The translations under genes were made by a program, and so were the position numbers. From NCBI RefSeq assembly GCF_900106755.1, contig NZ_FNNN01000012.1, positions 112,907 through 176,906 on the forward strand: DNA of 64,000 nt. Reading direction: 5' to 3'. The notes below the pieces were generated by a model. It ran no database searches and was not told the origin of the DNA. It saw nothing but the letters and a program-made list of their open reading frames with translations. Every line of letters starts with the position of its first letter. Position 1 is the first letter of the stretch. Source of the DNA: Bacteroides faecis MAJ27. GTDB lineage: Bacteria; Bacteroidota; Bacteroidia; Bacteroidales; Bacteroidaceae. This document shows, one piece after another, positions 17,987 to 27,242 of the stretch.

Positions 17987-18868
17987 TTATTTGATCTTCA
18001 TTAAAATCCGCTCCCAACGTACCTGATCAGTATACTTTTCTTTTGAATTCCAAATACGGGTAGCTTTGCCTACAATATATTCTTCCGGCAACATTCCCCA
18101 ATATCTGGAATCTTGCGAATTAGCCATATTGTCCCCCGATACAAAATAATAGTTCTTTTTAAAGCAATACTGATGAATAAGACTATCTCCCATAAATACC
18201 TGCTCTTCTTTTAAGTGTATTTTTTTCTTTTGCTCCCAAGCAATCAACTGCCTGTATAATAAATAATTAGTACGGTTCATTACTACTATCTGCTCTTTTT
18301 GCGGGATAGGTAATGGTCCGAACTCCCGAATATTCCACCCTAAGCTTCCATCATAAGGAAATGTTCCCACTACGATTCCTTGTTTTTCCGGTTGCTGTAG
18401 TTTGGCAAGATATTGCTGAGCTTTATAATTTCCCAACTGTTCGTGACATCCACGCACTTTATAAAATCCTCCTCTGATTTCCAATGTATCCCCAGGCAAA
18501 GCTATACAACGCTTCACATAATACTGCATTACGTTCATCCGGATGCTATCCCACCGATTCATCTGATAAGGGAAATTAAAAACCAGTACATCATTTCTCT
18601 TAAAACTACCTAACCCCGGTATCCGGAAAATAGTAACGTCTTTGTTATCCAAAGCAGCGAACACGTTAAATAATCTGGCCCCCTTTATCATTTTATTAAC
18701 TAATATTCTATCTCCATCTTTTAATGCAGGTTCCATAGAATCCGATGGAATTTTAAACGAGGTAAAACAGAATAGCTGTATCAAAAATAGAATTACTATA
18801 ATACAGAATAGTAAGAATAGTAAATTCTCTATTATCGCTAGAATTTTCTTCACCCTACTCATACGCAT
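17987..18868 (-). CDS. lepB: Signal peptidase I (S26), operon-embedded
   Basis: 293 aa with one N-terminal membrane helix (about 12-35). The S26 boxes are clear: catalytic Ser44 in PSDSMEP, general-base Lys119 in YVKRCIALPGD, and the SGDNMANSQDSR box. It cleaves signal peptides at the outer face of the inner membrane. Its start overlaps the end of the upstream lipoprotein gene by 14 bp, so it is translated with the operon. A signal peptidase placed among an exported peptide, a transglutaminase-like and a ligase-like gene suggests a dedicated rather than housekeeping role; that is inference. Confidence 0.9.
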   Translation of the reverse strand: MRMSRVKKILAIIENLLFLLFCIIVILFLIQLFCFTSFKIPSDSMEPALKDGDRILVNKMIKGARLFNVFAALDNKDVTIFRIPGLGSFKRNDVLVFNFPYQMNRWDSIRMNVMQYYVKRCIALPGDTLEIRGGFYKVRGCHEQLGNYKAQQYLAKLQQPEKQGIVVGTFPYDGSLGWNIREFGPLPIPQKEQIVVMNRTNYLLYRQLIAWEQKKKIHLKEEQVFMGDSLIHQYCFKKNYYFVSGDNMANSQDSRYWGMLPEEYIVGKATRIWNSKEKYTDQVRWERILMKIK

Positions 18869-20735
18869 CTTTTAGTTGAATCAATTTACGATAAGCCATC
18901 AATCCCAGTACACACTTTACGTGTTCGTCATTTCCATCCAATAATTCAATAGAAGGAGAAGCATTTTCTGCCATCCTCTCTTTCAGATAATTTGCCCATA
19001 AACACAAGTGTTCCCAATGCAATTCAGCATAACTGAAATTTTGTTCTGCCTCTACAATGGCTAACATCATCATTAACATATTAGCAGCAGCTTCCTCTGC
19101 ACAATTATCTGTTTTTACTTGTTTACTTGCAACCGGATATAAGCCTATATCATAAGGTGGATATTTCCTTTTCCAACGCTCATCTTCACAATATTCGAAT
19201 ATCGGATTTAATAAACTTTTCATCCAATCAACACGATTAAAAAATAACAAGACAGGAAAATTCTTATATATTTCTCTGACATTACCCAAAGTATCTCCAA
19301 AACAGAATGACTTATGATCCGAAGATAACACAAACCTATGGGAAGATATAAAATTACGGTAAGAAGGAAGAATCTGTTCAGCAAATGTCTTATCACTCAC
19401 TTGAAATGCCTTATTATTCCACAGTTTATCCAATTTATCACATTCTTCCCTTAGTTTCTGATACTTGTTTCCAACAGCCATCATTAATTCTTTAACCTCT
19501 CCAGTTCTATTGCTATTCCAAAGAGGTTGTAAACGCTCACCAACATATTGTATCCTCTGTCCTTCTCCACATCCTATTAACAATATGCCTTTATTTCCAT
19601 TTTCTGCACACAGTTTTTGAAACAAAACAACATGACTATCATCGCATGAAAACGTTGTTTCATCCGCCGTCATACCTAAATATAAACTATCAGACTTGAC
19701 AAACCGCCACTCTTGTTCAACCCAACTGTCAATCTTCCTCTTGCCAAACATCCATTCCATATCCACATCGAACAAAATTTCTACCGTATGCTCCTTTTTA
19801 TCTTCTGCACGAACTTGATAGGAAAGGAAACCGACAGGCCACCCTGTCATATTCCACATCTCCGACAAAGAAGGTGAAACAAAATCAATCTGAAGTTCTA
19901 CATCCCCGCATTGAAATACATAGTGAGTTTGAGTAGCTTGTATATCTATTTGTTTCAATAGGACCGTATCTGCTTCACTGTAAGTTTTATTTTCAATATA
20001 CAGACCAAAATCCAACAATGCGGGGCCTCCTGTGTTACGTCCATAAGCTGCCAAAACATTTGTTCCATTACAAATATGAGCAATAGCTTCATCTGTTAAA
20101 CGTTCACATTGTGTTTGATATGTTATTCCTTTTTCAGAGAAAAAATCTCCATTCCAAAAAAGTTTTATCTGATCATCGCAAATATAACAGACATAAATTT
20201 TATGCCCTTCTAAAGTATCTTTATTGTCAATCTTAATATGCCTGCGGACATATATATTTTCCGCTCCCCATGCGGTACGAATATTTGAATTACCTTTTAC
20301 AGGTCCAAAAGCACCATTTCCTTCTTTCCAAAAAGAATCATCATATTCCTTTTGCTCCCACCCTTTTCCAGGAAACAAATAAGAATATTTCCCCGACCAT
20401 CCGACACTGTCATTTGCAAGAGGAGCTATAGGAGATATACGTAAAGAATCTCCTCCCATAAAACGATAAGTCCTACCATCTATCCGTAAAATTCCTATCA
20501 CTGGAAATAGCTTTCCAGACTTCAATCGCAGATAATGTTTATTCAATGCATCTCCCGCCATTTTTATAGAGAAATCAGGAGTAATAGCCAGCAACATATG
20601 TTCATCAGGAACAATACCAATAGAAGGTACAGCCTCCTTCTCCGAATGGAAACAAGCAGATAGCAAGACAATTATTCCTAATAAAATGATTGTTTTCCAC
20701 AATATAACAAGTTTAATTGTAAGTCTTATTTCCAT
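18855..20735 (-). CDS. Glutaminase-A-like (DUF4965-type) lipoprotein
   Basis: 626 aa with a lipobox LLSACFHS. After an N-terminal beta-sandwich region with a galactose-binding-like stretch (about 110-240), residues 250-620 resemble the Bacteroides GtaA family (DUF5127/DUF4965): PVGFLSYQVRAEDKKEHTV, the FFNRVDWMKSLLNPIFEY stretch, PYDIGLYPVA and the CAEEAAANMLMMMLAI helix. It is shorter than typical family members and the final catalytic-like stretch is reduced, so activity on glutamine or glycans is uncertain. Its start overlaps the end of the transglutaminase-like gene by 10 bp. Confidence 0.6.
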   Translation of the reverse strand: MEIRLTIKLVILWKTIILLGIIVLLSACFHSEKEAVPSIGIVPDEHMLLAITPDFSIKMAGDALNKHYLRLKSGKLFPVIGILRIDGRTYRFMGGDSLRISPIAPLANDSVGWSGKYSYLFPGKGWEQKEYDDSFWKEGNGAFGPVKGNSNIRTAWGAENIYVRRHIKIDNKDTLEGHKIYVCYICDDQIKLFWNGDFFSEKGITYQTQCERLTDEAIAHICNGTNVLAAYGRNTGGPALLDFGLYIENKTYSEADTVLLKQIDIQATQTHYVFQCGDVELQIDFVSPSLSEMWNMTGWPVGFLSYQVRAEDKKEHTVEILFDVDMEWMFGKRKIDSWVEQEWRFVKSDSLYLGMTADETTFSCDDSHVVLFQKLCAENGNKGILLIGCGEGQRIQYVGERLQPLWNSNRTGEVKELMMAVGNKYQKLREECDKLDKLWNNKAFQVSDKTFAEQILPSYRNFISSHRFVLSSDHKSFCFGDTLGNVREIYKNFPVLLFFNRVDWMKSLLNPIFEYCEDERWKRKYPPYDIGLYPVASKQVKTDNCAEEAAANMLMMMLAIVEAEQNFSYAELHWEHLCLWANYLKERMAENASPSIELLDGNDEHVKCVLGLMAYRKLIQLKDAYE

Positions 20736-22738
20736 AGTTGCTCTCCCTTTTCATAAACAAAAACTCTTTCATCTACGCCACGCGTATGATTACGTAAGAA
20801 CAAAAGTGCATTTCGAGGAATTCCTCTATATACTAATGAATCAACTGTAGCCTTGATTCTTCCGGCGGATTTCCAGTATCGGTCACAATAATACAACTCG
20901 TAGATATCACCAGGACGAATATAATTATCCCTGTTGCGGGGAGTATAGACAATACGGTCTATCTGCACCTTCCTACCCAAATCAAGTCCTGCCCATCCTC
21001 CGGTAAATTTGAAATAATCAAAAGAAGTCCACGTTTTTCCATCAAACACATTTGTATATTCATGCGTTCCATCATGCTGATAGCATCCGGGAGTCCCTAT
21101 TATTTTTCCAAACAAGGCTGCAGAATCATTTTTTTCATAAAATGCGACTTCAGCCACATTACATAATCCTCCGGGAGGACCTACATATCTGATATAACGA
21201 TATTCTTTATTTGTCGAACTTCTTACTGTCGTATTCAAACGATCAGGCTTACTTTGTATGATAAATAAAGTATCCCTTATTGCAAAATTCGATTGATTAC
21301 TGCCTTCAAAAACACCCCCTATCATTCGATCACGAAATATATTTTCTCCATCTATATTACATTTAGCATACAATACCACATCTTGTGTATCTCCTTCGAC
21401 AGAGAAATAATGCTGTTCATTCTTCTGCTTATCCACATAAAAAGGATCAGTCAAAAAGTTCAAAGTACCATTCTCATAAGTAGCCACCCTCATTAGCGTA
21501 CCTTTTCGTACATTTCGGAAAACCAGATGTCCCGCATCGTATTCAGTCCAATCAATCGGTATCCAGTTATTTCTATTAGTAACACATAGATAAGCTATTC
21601 TCCCACTACTCTTATTCCTATAAAGTTTTTCCAATGGAATGACTAATTCTTTTTCAAAAGAATAAGCATATTCATAAGTAACATCCCTAAATTTCGGTAA
21701 ACTCCAAAATGGATATACCTTTTCATTATATTTCGCCATTTGCTCATATAATTCTTTGTTTATATCAAAAGTATATCGATACACTTTTGGACTATCATCC
21801 CAACGATACCACCAGTTTTTGCGAACCATTCCCAGATTCTCCGGGAAATTAGCCATATATGCTTCACCTGTTTTATCCCAGGCTACCAACCAAAAATGCC
21901 CGGCATTAACATAGCTACGTACAGGAACAAAATCAATTGTACAAGGAATTCCCAAGGCTCGAAATAAATATACAGTAAAATCAGTCACTTCCCGACAGGT
22001 TCCTGACAGGCATTGTACATATTCAGGTCCGATATGCCCGAAAGAGTAAGGAGTAGTTGAAGTATAATAATGCCACTTATCAGGTAATGTATTTATTAAG
22101 TAATTTGCAGCTACTACCGGATCTTCCATATCTAACGAATCAGACGTCTTTAATGAATCCAACAGCTGATTATATTTATCATAATACATTTCACGCCAAT
22201 AGGCTAATACCTCATCATCAATACGATAAGGCAACAAATACTCACAAAACATTTCGAAAGATATATTCTTTCCCCACGGTTGTTCACGCCAAACTTTAAA
22301 AGCCCACTCAATATTATTGCACAAATAAGCTGAATCGACTTCCAGCAAATCATATTTTTTATCTAACTGTCCAATTGGACCAAATGTTTTTTTCACAGAG
22401 TCCGCTACTTCTTCAGGAGTTTTTCCATGACTATCCTTCAGCCACGCATAATACTTTTTGTATTTTTCCAATTGTTCTCCATGTGTATAGGAGTGATATG
22501 GCATATTTTCTATCAAAAAACATGCAGCCTTATATTTCAGGCTATCAGTAGCATCCTGCTGATAATAATAAAGTACTTTCTCAAGTTCTGTGCGATTACC
22601 TTTTGCTATACGCAAAGCAAGTTCCAAAGAAGATATAGACTCTTCCTTGGAAAACACTTTGCCTACAATAAAGCATCCTAGTTCTATAATCAATACTACT
22701 ATAACAACATGTTGAATATATTTCCAAAATTTGGCCAT
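20726..22738 (-). CDS. Transglutaminase-like exported protein with discoidin-type C-terminus
   Basis: 670 aa, N-terminal membrane anchor or signal (residues 8-28). The transglutaminase-core triad is visible: Cys at about 247 in SGTCREVTD, His at about 281 in NAGHFW and Asp at about 286 in AWDKTG. The last 170 residues (RYIRYVGPPGG, AEVAFYE, GWAGLDLGRKVQIDRI, YELYYCD) form an F5/8-type C (discoidin) carbohydrate-binding fold. Bacterial members are usually proteases or amide-transfer enzymes outside the cytoplasm. It lies 16 bp after the DUF1573 gene and overlaps the next gene. Confidence 0.75.
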   Translation of the reverse strand: MAKFWKYIQHVVIVVLIIELGCFIVGKVFSKEESISSLELALRIAKGNRTELEKVLYYYQQDATDSLKYKAACFLIENMPYHSYTHGEQLEKYKKYYAWLKDSHGKTPEEVADSVKKTFGPIGQLDKKYDLLEVDSAYLCNNIEWAFKVWREQPWGKNISFEMFCEYLLPYRIDDEVLAYWREMYYDKYNQLLDSLKTSDSLDMEDPVVAANYLINTLPDKWHYYTSTTPYSFGHIGPEYVQCLSGTCREVTDFTVYLFRALGIPCTIDFVPVRSYVNAGHFWLVAWDKTGEAYMANFPENLGMVRKNWWYRWDDSPKVYRYTFDINKELYEQMAKYNEKVYPFWSLPKFRDVTYEYAYSFEKELVIPLEKLYRNKSSGRIAYLCVTNRNNWIPIDWTEYDAGHLVFRNVRKGTLMRVATYENGTLNFLTDPFYVDKQKNEQHYFSVEGDTQDVVLYAKCNIDGENIFRDRMIGGVFEGSNQSNFAIRDTLFIIQSKPDRLNTTVRSSTNKEYRYIRYVGPPGGLCNVAEVAFYEKNDSAALFGKIIGTPGCYQHDGTHEYTNVFDGKTWTSFDYFKFTGGWAGLDLGRKVQIDRIVYTPRNRDNYIRPGDIYELYYCDRYWKSAGRIKATVDSLVYRGIPRNALLFLRNHTRGVDERVFVYEKGEQLWK

Positions 22739-22754
22739 ATCTCTTCAATACTAT

Positions 22755-23633
22755 TTATTCAGCATTTCCACTTATCTTCAATCGAAGCGGTGCATCCTTT
22801 ATATTACAATATATAGTGATTGTCTTATCAAAATGTTCAGGATGTTCAGCTTTATATTTTATTTTCATACTTAAAACCTTATTAGACTGAATCGGTTCCT
22901 TAGAATATTCTACCGAAATACAACCACAAGAAGTTATCACATCATTCATCACTAATGTATTTTTCCCCACATTAGAAATCTGTATCTCGACTTCTTGTGC
23001 ATCATTCCAAGAAAAAGTACCTAAGTCTATTTTTGTTTTTGATATGGATACATCAGTTAAAAGCTGCTTATCATAAGATGATAATACCGTTTTTCCCGAA
23101 ATAATATCTAAATACATTTTCTTTACATTATAGTTAAGTATTGGATTTCCAATTGCTATAATTTTATCATTTTTATCGAGAAGAAATGTACATAAATGCT
23201 CTTCATGTAAGAAATTATTCATTCTGTTTAAAGAATCCATTTCATCTATAAACACAAAGCGATCAAAATGGTTATCTCTTAAATGTTTAATAAACTTTCT
23301 TTTCCCCTTTGGATAGAATACCATTAAACAGTTCACCTTATTGGGGTAAACAGAATCTATTTCTTCTAACATCTCTTTCCATCTTGGTAATTGCAACTTA
23401 CAGCTCATACAACCAATTGTATCCACATAATTCAATATAGTATAAGGGAGTTTTTCTCTTTCATATTTCATTATAACTGTATCATTAGCATAAGACGTTA
23501 GGCACATATTATCAGGAAATCGAATCGTCTTTCCACTCCACTCATTAACTAAACGTGTTATTTTATCTACCCTCGACTCCTTGCATGAAGTTAGTAATAT
23601 AGTTACAAACAACAAACTTATTAAACGTATCAT
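22755..23633 (-). CDS. DUF1573 lipoprotein with thioredoxin-like N-terminus
   Basis: 292 aa, lipobox LLTSCKES. Residues 60-180 look like a redoxin domain (GCMSCKLQLPRW gives a CxxC pair, followed by a FVFIDE and a FLLDKNDKIIAIG strand), and residues 195-290 are the DUF1573 Ig-like domain with its SCGC motif. The pair suggests a periplasmic redox or chaperone-like partner for a Cys-rich exported protein; the NVEALA peptide two genes upstream has six cysteines. The start overlaps the propeller gene by 4 bp (ATGA type). Confidence 0.75.
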   Translation of the reverse strand: MIRLISLLFVTILLTSCKESRVDKITRLVNEWSGKTIRFPDNMCLTSYANDTVIMKYEREKLPYTILNYVDTIGCMSCKLQLPRWKEMLEEIDSVYPNKVNCLMVFYPKGKRKFIKHLRDNHFDRFVFIDEMDSLNRMNNFLHEEHLCTFLLDKNDKIIAIGNPILNYNVKKMYLDIISGKTVLSSYDKQLLTDVSISKTKIDLGTFSWNDAQEVEIQISNVGKNTLVMNDVITSCGCISVEYSKEPIQSNKVLSMKIKYKAEHPEHFDKTITIYCNIKDAPLRLKISGNAE

Positions 23634-24805
23634 TTTTTTAAATAATATTTTACTATTACAGGATTATCATCTTCTGTCAATTGCTCCATCTTTTGTATTT
23701 CGTCAGGTGCCATTAATTTACGAACTACAACTTCAGATATCCTATCAGGCTGACAAATAGAAAGTAATACATTATCAACTATCCCAAAACAAGGATACAT
23801 TATGAAAGGCTTGCCATCTTTTACTAGAAAACCTTCTTTTATTTTTCTGTTATAAATAAAATGACTTCCGTATCCTCTATCGGTCGTTGTTAAATAAACA
23901 TACACATAATCATTGTTGAAAAATTTAAGTACCGGCAAAAGATTCTGTGAAGAATATTTCAAAAATAAATATCTCTCTGTAGCCTCTTTTGTAATTTCTC
24001 TTTTTTCTTCATCAGAACTATTTCTCTTTCCTACTGCCCGTCCAGGTAAACCATCAGCCTTGACTTCAGCATCTCCCATATCAAGATATATAATCGGGGT
24101 AAGTTTCTTTTCTTTCGCATCTATTTGATAAAAATAATAATTTACTCCAAACGGTACAAAATAAAAATGCTCACCTATACGATAAAAACAATCATTACTC
24201 ATTGTGTTTCCAGAAATAGTTCCTTCATAATTAGCATTGACTGATTGCTGCGTTTTTAAGTCAATAAACGATACTTCTTGATTTGTCCATACAAAAGGAT
24301 GATTGAAAATATAATTATCTGAATCTAGAGCCATCAGATAATCTACAGGAAACTCTGGTTTAAATTGTCTCTTAGATAAAAGTCCAAATGTCGGACTATA
24401 AGTATATACTGTTCCATATGGATTGAGCATATCAATCCCTTTTAAATAAGGATTAAAATTAATGTCTAATACCATATTGTATTCTTTAGGACCCTGACCA
24501 TTCATTCTCTTCGAATTATCAATGTATTTTCCATTACCAGAAAAAGTAAAAACAATTTGATCACTAGTATAAAGAGCATACATATCCATACTTTTATTAT
24601 AAATGATTTTATTACATTTATGAAAGATAGATGAGTCGTTGGTCTCTAGAGGGACAATCTCTATTTTTTCTAAAAAAGATGAAGCATCTTTAGAAGCTTT
24701 ATGCACATCTACGGGTACTATTTCAACTCCGTCTAGTACGTTTTTATTACTTGAAGCACACGCAACAATAACAATTGCCAAGATTATTACACTTATTTTT
24801 TTCAT
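23630..24805 (-). CDS. 6-bladed beta-propeller lipoprotein (BF-type)
   Basis: 391 aa with lipobox IVACASSN. The repeated YxxDS/GxGPxEY-like pattern and length match the Bacteroidales 6-bladed beta-propeller lipoproteins that usually sit next to NVEALA genes. Such proteins are exported and of unknown activity. It begins 121 bp after the NVEALA gene; a candidate -7 box lies between them, so it may have its own start of transcription. Confidence 0.75.
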   Translation of the reverse strand: MKKISVIILAIVIVACASSNKNVLDGVEIVPVDVHKASKDASSFLEKIEIVPLETNDSSIFHKCNKIIYNKSMDMYALYTSDQIVFTFSGNGKYIDNSKRMNGQGPKEYNMVLDINFNPYLKGIDMLNPYGTVYTYSPTFGLLSKRQFKPEFPVDYLMALDSDNYIFNHPFVWTNQEVSFIDLKTQQSVNANYEGTISGNTMSNDCFYRIGEHFYFVPFGVNYYFYQIDAKEKKLTPIIYLDMGDAEVKADGLPGRAVGKRNSSDEEKREITKEATERYLFLKYSSQNLLPVLKFFNNDYVYVYLTTTDRGYGSHFIYNRKIKEGFLVKDGKPFIMYPCFGIVDNVLLSICQPDRISEVVVRKLMAPDEIQKMEQLTEDDNPVIVKYYLKK

Positions 24806-24862
24806 TGTATCATATTTTTACATAGGAACTAACTAGAAAGTCCAACAATTCTGATTTACAGA

Positions 24863-24870
24863 CAAAAGTA
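24863..24870 (-). promoter_or_regulatory. Candidate -7 box ahead of the propeller gene
   Basis: TACTTTTG on the minus strand matches TAnnTTTG; a TTTG lies 14 nt upstream, shorter than the usual 19, so this is weak. If real it would let 16.3-24.8 kb be transcribed although the upstream end of the operon is broken by the element. Confidence 0.35.
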
Positions 24871-24926
24871 AAAAGTATAATTATCAAAAGCTCTTCTTTC
24901 TAGTCAGTCTCACAAAATCTATACTT

Positions 24927-25220
24927 CTACTCGCAAGGAGTAAGACAAGTATCACTCATACTACCAGAAAATCTGCAATCTTCAGGATGATGAAACCACC
25001 CCAAATCACAATCAGCATACTGATGCCAGCATCTACCAGGAGGAGTATTTTTTGTCCCATTACAAGTAATTTCAACATCAGGAGATTCATATTCAGCTAA
25101 CGCTTCCACATTAGCTAAGACCAGATCAGACAACTTCACATTATTCTGTGAAGAATAAACTGTATATCCTCCAATTAAAATAATAACAAACAATGAGATT
25201 ACAGCTACTAATTTCTTTTC
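24927..25220 (-). CDS. NVEALA-motif exported peptide, 5' end altered at element junction
   Basis: About 98 codons are shown from the GAA at 25220. The leader (EKKLVAVIS...ILIGGYTVYSSQ) and the motif NVEALA after DLVLA identify the Bacteroidetes NVEALA family; the mature part carries six Cys. The family normally starts M(K/E)KK just before this point, but here no ATG or GTG precedes the leader: the frame stays open to 25281 with no normal start, and the only usual start is a TTG at 25193 that would cut off the basic part of the leader. I read this as the gene losing its first codon and promoter to the conjugative transposon. Function of the family is not established. Confidence 0.6.
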   Translation of the reverse strand, partial: EKKLVAVISLFVIILIGGYTVYSSQNNVKLSDLVLANVEALAEYESPDVEITCNGTKNTPPGRCWHQYADCDLGWFHHPEDCRFSGSMSDTCLTPCE

Positions 25221-25234
25221 TAAAATAAAGTTAC
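25216..25234. other. Probable left attachment junction (attL) of the conjugative transposon
   Basis: The chromosomal NVEALA reading frame loses its expected start here. On the minus strand GTAACTTTAT at 25225-25234 matches 8 of 10 positions of the CTnDOT core GTAnnTTTGC (the final GC is AT). The integrase gene starts about 320 bp to the right, the usual arrangement. The right junction is outside the window, so the exact crossover cannot be set. Confidence 0.3.
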
Positions 25235-25525
25235 TACAAAAAAGTGAAATGCGGAAAGATATAGTGATAGAATTGAGTTACAAGGGTTTTAGTTGAAGTG
25301 GCGATAATTCGTGAAGCCATTACAATCCCTGCCGAAGCCAAATCTTGACGCCGCAACGTTACTTGTTCGTAACCATGCCCGAAAATGCGACAAACGGGCA
25401 CGAATGGCGAAACAAGGCACTATGTTATAGTGAGTTACTCACAACTCACGCGAAAAATCCGGTTACGGAAAAAGATTGCTCCGTTCCTCCCCGTTTTGCG
25501 TACCGATACCGGACTCTTCACCAAC

Positions 25526-25533
25526 TAATTTTG
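25526..25533 (+). promoter_or_regulatory. Candidate -7 box of the integrase gene
   Basis: TAATTTTG matches TAnnTTTG 22 bp before the start codon; a TTTG lies at 25495-25498, further away (27 nt) than usual. An AAGGA ribosome-binding sequence precedes the ATG. Confidence 0.4.
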
Positions 25534-25555
25534 AAACCAAAAAAAATTAAGGACG

Positions 25556-26791
25556 ATGAAGAGTACATTTTCAGTAATCTACTACCTCAAACGTCAGGTA
25601 GTGAAGAAAGACGGGACAGTTCCCGTCATGGGACGCATCACGGTGGACGGCAGCCAGACGCAGTTCAGTTGCAAGCTGACCGTCGATCCGAAACTGTGGG
25701 ACACCAAAGGGGGACGTGTCACGGGCAGAAGCACGGCGGCTCTCGAAGCGAACCGTATGCTTGACAAAATGCGGGTACGCATCAACAGACACTATCAGGA
25801 AATCATGGAGCGTGACAACTTCGTCACGGCGGAAAAGGTGAAAAATGCCTTTCTCGGACTGGAACACCGCTACCACACGCTGATGCAGGTGTTCCGCCAG
25901 CACAACGAGGACTATGAGAAACAGGTGGAGGCAGGCATGAAAGCCAAAGGTACACTGGAAAAGTACCGTATCGTTTACAAGCACCTGCAAGAGTTCCTTG
26001 ACATCCGCTACCATGTGAAGGACATCGCCCTGAAAGAGCTTACCCCGGCTTTCATCTCCGACTTCGAGATGTTCCTTCGCACGGACAAGCACTGCTGCAC
26101 CAATACCGTGTGGCTGTACGTCTGCCCGTTACGGACGATGGTGTTCATCGCCATCAACAACGAGTGGCTGACACGCGACCCGTTCCGCGAGTATGAAATC
26201 AAGAAGGAGGAAACGACACGCAGTTTCCTGACCAAAGAGGAAATACGCCTGCTGATGGACGGGAAACTGAAAAACGCCAAACAGGAACTGTACCGCGACC
26301 TCTACCTGTTCTGCGCGTTCACCGGGCTGTCGTTCTCGGATATGCGCAACCTCACGGAAGAGAATATCCGCACCTACTTCGACGAACACGAGTGGATAAA
26401 CATCAACCGCCAGAAAACGGGCGTGGTGTCCAACATCCGCCTGCTTGACATCGCCAACCGCATAATCGGCAAATACCGTGGGCTGTGCGAGAACGGCAAG
26501 ATATTCCCCGTTCCGCATTATAACACGTGCCTTGCCGGTATCCGTGCCGTCGCCAAGCGTTGCGGCATCACCAAGCATATCACGTGGCATCAGAGCCGCC
26601 ACACGGCAGCCACGACGATATTCCTCTCCAACGGTGTTCCCATCGAAACCGTCAGCTCCATGCTCGGACACAAGAGCATAAAGACGACGCAGATTTACGC
26701 AAAGATAACCAAAGAGAAGCTCAATCAGGACATGGAGAACCTTGCCGCAAGATTGAACGGCGTCGAGGAATTTGCAGGTTGCACCATCTAA
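25556..26791 (+). CDS. intDOT: Tyrosine recombinase, IntDOT type
   Basis: 411 aa, the length reported for IntDOT. Arm-binding N-terminal domain (about 1-95), core-binding domain (about 100-215) and catalytic domain. Catalytic positions visible: Ser259 in AFTGLSFSD where other tyrosine recombinases have Arg, then Arg285, Lys287, His345, Arg348, His372 and the nucleophile Tyr381. The Ser259 replacement is the hallmark described for IntDOT. It integrates and, with Xis2c, Xis2d and Exc, excises the element. It sits next to the left junction, reading inward. Confidence 0.95.
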   Translation: MKSTFSVIYYLKRQVVKKDGTVPVMGRITVDGSQTQFSCKLTVDPKLWDTKGGRVTGRSTAALEANRMLDKMRVRINRHYQEIMERDNFVTAEKVKNAFLGLEHRYHTLMQVFRQHNEDYEKQVEAGMKAKGTLEKYRIVYKHLQEFLDIRYHVKDIALKELTPAFISDFEMFLRTDKHCCTNTVWLYVCPLRTMVFIAINNEWLTRDPFREYEIKKEETTRSFLTKEEIRLLMDGKLKNAKQELYRDLYLFCAFTGLSFSDMRNLTEENIRTYFDEHEWININRQKTGVVSNIRLLDIANRIIGKYRGLCENGKIFPVPHYNTCLAGIRAVAKRCGITKHITWHQSRHTAATTIFLSNGVPIETVSSMLGHKSIKTTQIYAKITKEKLNQDMENLAARLNGVEEFAGCTI

Positions 26792-26802
26792 AAAGAAAAG
26801 CC

Positions 26803-27165
26803 ATGAAACGTGACACAATCATCATCGAGGACAAGGCAGTCAGCGTAACCGGTAACGACGTGTGGATGACCGCCACAGAAATAGCCGGATTGTTCCATAC
26901 GACCGTCCCGGCAGTGAACGCCGCCATCAGAGCCGTCCGCAAGTCGGACGTGCTGAACGACTACGAGGTGTGCCGCTACATGCAGCTTGAAAACGGGCTG
27001 TACGCGGACGTGTACGCGCTTGAAATCATCATCCCGGTCGCTTTCCGGCTGAACACCTACAACACCCACCTGTTCCGCACATGGCTGGTGGGAAAGGCAC
27101 TCTCACAAAAGAAACGGCAGACATACGTGATGTTCATACAGAACGGAAAAGCCGGGTATTGCTGA
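26803..27165 (+). CDS. Small RhuM/HTH-like protein of unknown role
   Basis: 120 aa, 11 bp after the integrase. The N-terminal part (VWMTATEIAGLFHTTVPAVNAAI) reads as a helix-turn-helix like that in RhuM/Rha-type proteins, followed by a conserved-looking YEVCRYMQLENGLYADVYALEIII stretch in the same family. Found beside IntDOT-type integrases; no function is established. It may bind DNA; that is inference. Downstream, 27166-27242 holds a hairpin of the GGGTAGCACC/GGTGTCACCC type that can act as terminator for it and for the convergent gene. Confidence 0.7.
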   Translation: MKRDTIIIEDKAVSVTGNDVWMTATEIAGLFHTTVPAVNAAIRAVRKSDVLNDYEVCRYMQLENGLYADVYALEIIIPVAFRLNTYNTHLFRTWLVGKALSQKKRQTYVMFIQNGKAGYC

Positions 27166-27242
27166 TTGCACATACCCCATAAGACAAGTAAACGGGTAGC
27201 ACCACAAAAGGTGTCACCCGTTTACTTTTTCATGAAACCGCC

